DNA from: Sphingobacteriaceae bacterium
GTDB taxonomy: Bacteria; Bacteroidota; Bacteroidia; B-17B0; Aurantibacillaceae
Length of the DNA: 6,282 bases
Reading direction: 5' to 3'
Assembly (NCBI GenBank): GCA_025360355.1
Contig: JANYCL010000180.1
Coordinates: 1 to 6,282 of the forward strand
The notes beneath the pieces are model-generated. The model was given only the letters and a program-made list of their open reading frames with translations. It was not told the DNA's origin and searched no databases. The translations under genes were made by a program, and so were the position numbers. This document shows, piece after piece, positions 6,210-6,282 of this stretch (position 1 is its first letter; the number at the start of each line of letters is the position of its first letter).

Positions 6210-6282
6210 ATTTATAAGCTTGATTCCTATCCGCAGGGTAATATTAGTTTTCTTATGGGCAATGTTAATATCTATGCCCGTT
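6207..6282 (-). CDS. Partial gene: C-terminal end of a probable outer-membrane beta-barrel protein
   Basis: A minus-strand frame runs in from the right edge for 24 codons and ends at TAA (6207-6209). It is the only minus-strand frame open over this stretch. The last residues, 'NITLRIGIKLIN', alternate hydrophobic (I, L, I, I, L) with polar or small residues. An earlier 'GIDINIA' does the same, separated by a polar turn 'HKKTN'. This is the pattern of a terminal beta-hairpin of an outer-membrane barrel. Which barrel cannot be told from 24 residues. The plus strand is also open here (for example an ATG at 6255), but the strand pattern and the stop just before the amidase favour the minus reading. 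Confidence 0.5.
   Translation of the reverse strand, partial: TGIDINIAHKKTNITLRIGIKLIN

Noticed and set aside
6255..6282. Possible plus-strand gene start (ATG at 6255) at the right edge
   Set aside because: Only nine codons are visible, with no -7 box before it, while the opposite strand shows a beta-strand pattern ending in a stop just upstream of the amidase.
1..6282. tRNA, rRNA, CRISPR array, riboswitch, transposase or phage gene
   Set aside because: Nothing resembling these was seen on either strand; the window is almost filled by four full genes and one partial gene.

Overview
This 6.3 kb, AT-rich window looks like ordinary chromosome of a Bacteroidota bacterium (Flavobacteriia/Sphingobacteriia-like; lineage below phylum not resolved). 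The case rests on four observations. The YidC has the Bacteroidota form. The amidase joins an Amidase_3 domain to a C-terminal SPOR-like domain through a Lys/Glu/Pro-rich linker. Shine-Dalgarno sequences are absent before the start codons. Three genes are preceded by TAnnTTTG, the -7 element of the primary sigma factor of this phylum.

Layout: (a) 10-1344 (+), a dicarboxylate/amino acid:cation symporter of the SLC1/DAACS family. (b) 1390-2343 (-), an unnamed four-helix membrane protein with two SHOCT-like helical hairpins, convergent with the symporter. (c) 2344-2557, a 214-bp divergent intergenic region with a -7 element for each flanking gene, small dyads and a terminator-like hairpin. (d) 2558-4468 (+), the membrane insertase YidC, with a forced GTG start. 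(e) 4468-4594, a 127-bp element bounded by 19-bp inverted repeats (18/19 matching) that fills the space between the two convergent stop codons. (f) 4597-6162 (-), a periplasmic N-acetylmuramoyl-L-alanine amidase, probably starting at GTG 6162 rather than at the longer TTG 6204. (g) 6207-6282 (-), the last 24 codons of a gene entering from the right edge, with the alternating pattern of outer-membrane beta-strands.

The genes share a cell-envelope theme (nutrient uptake, inner-membrane protein insertion, peptidoglycan cleavage, a probable outer-membrane barrel), but only the partial gene and the amidase could form an operon. I found no defence system, CRISPR array, RNA gene, transposase or plainly new system. 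The points most worth a second look are the REPIN/MITE-like inverted repeat between yidC and the amidase gene, the uncharacterised SHOCT-type membrane protein, and the mirrored promoter motif between it and yidC.
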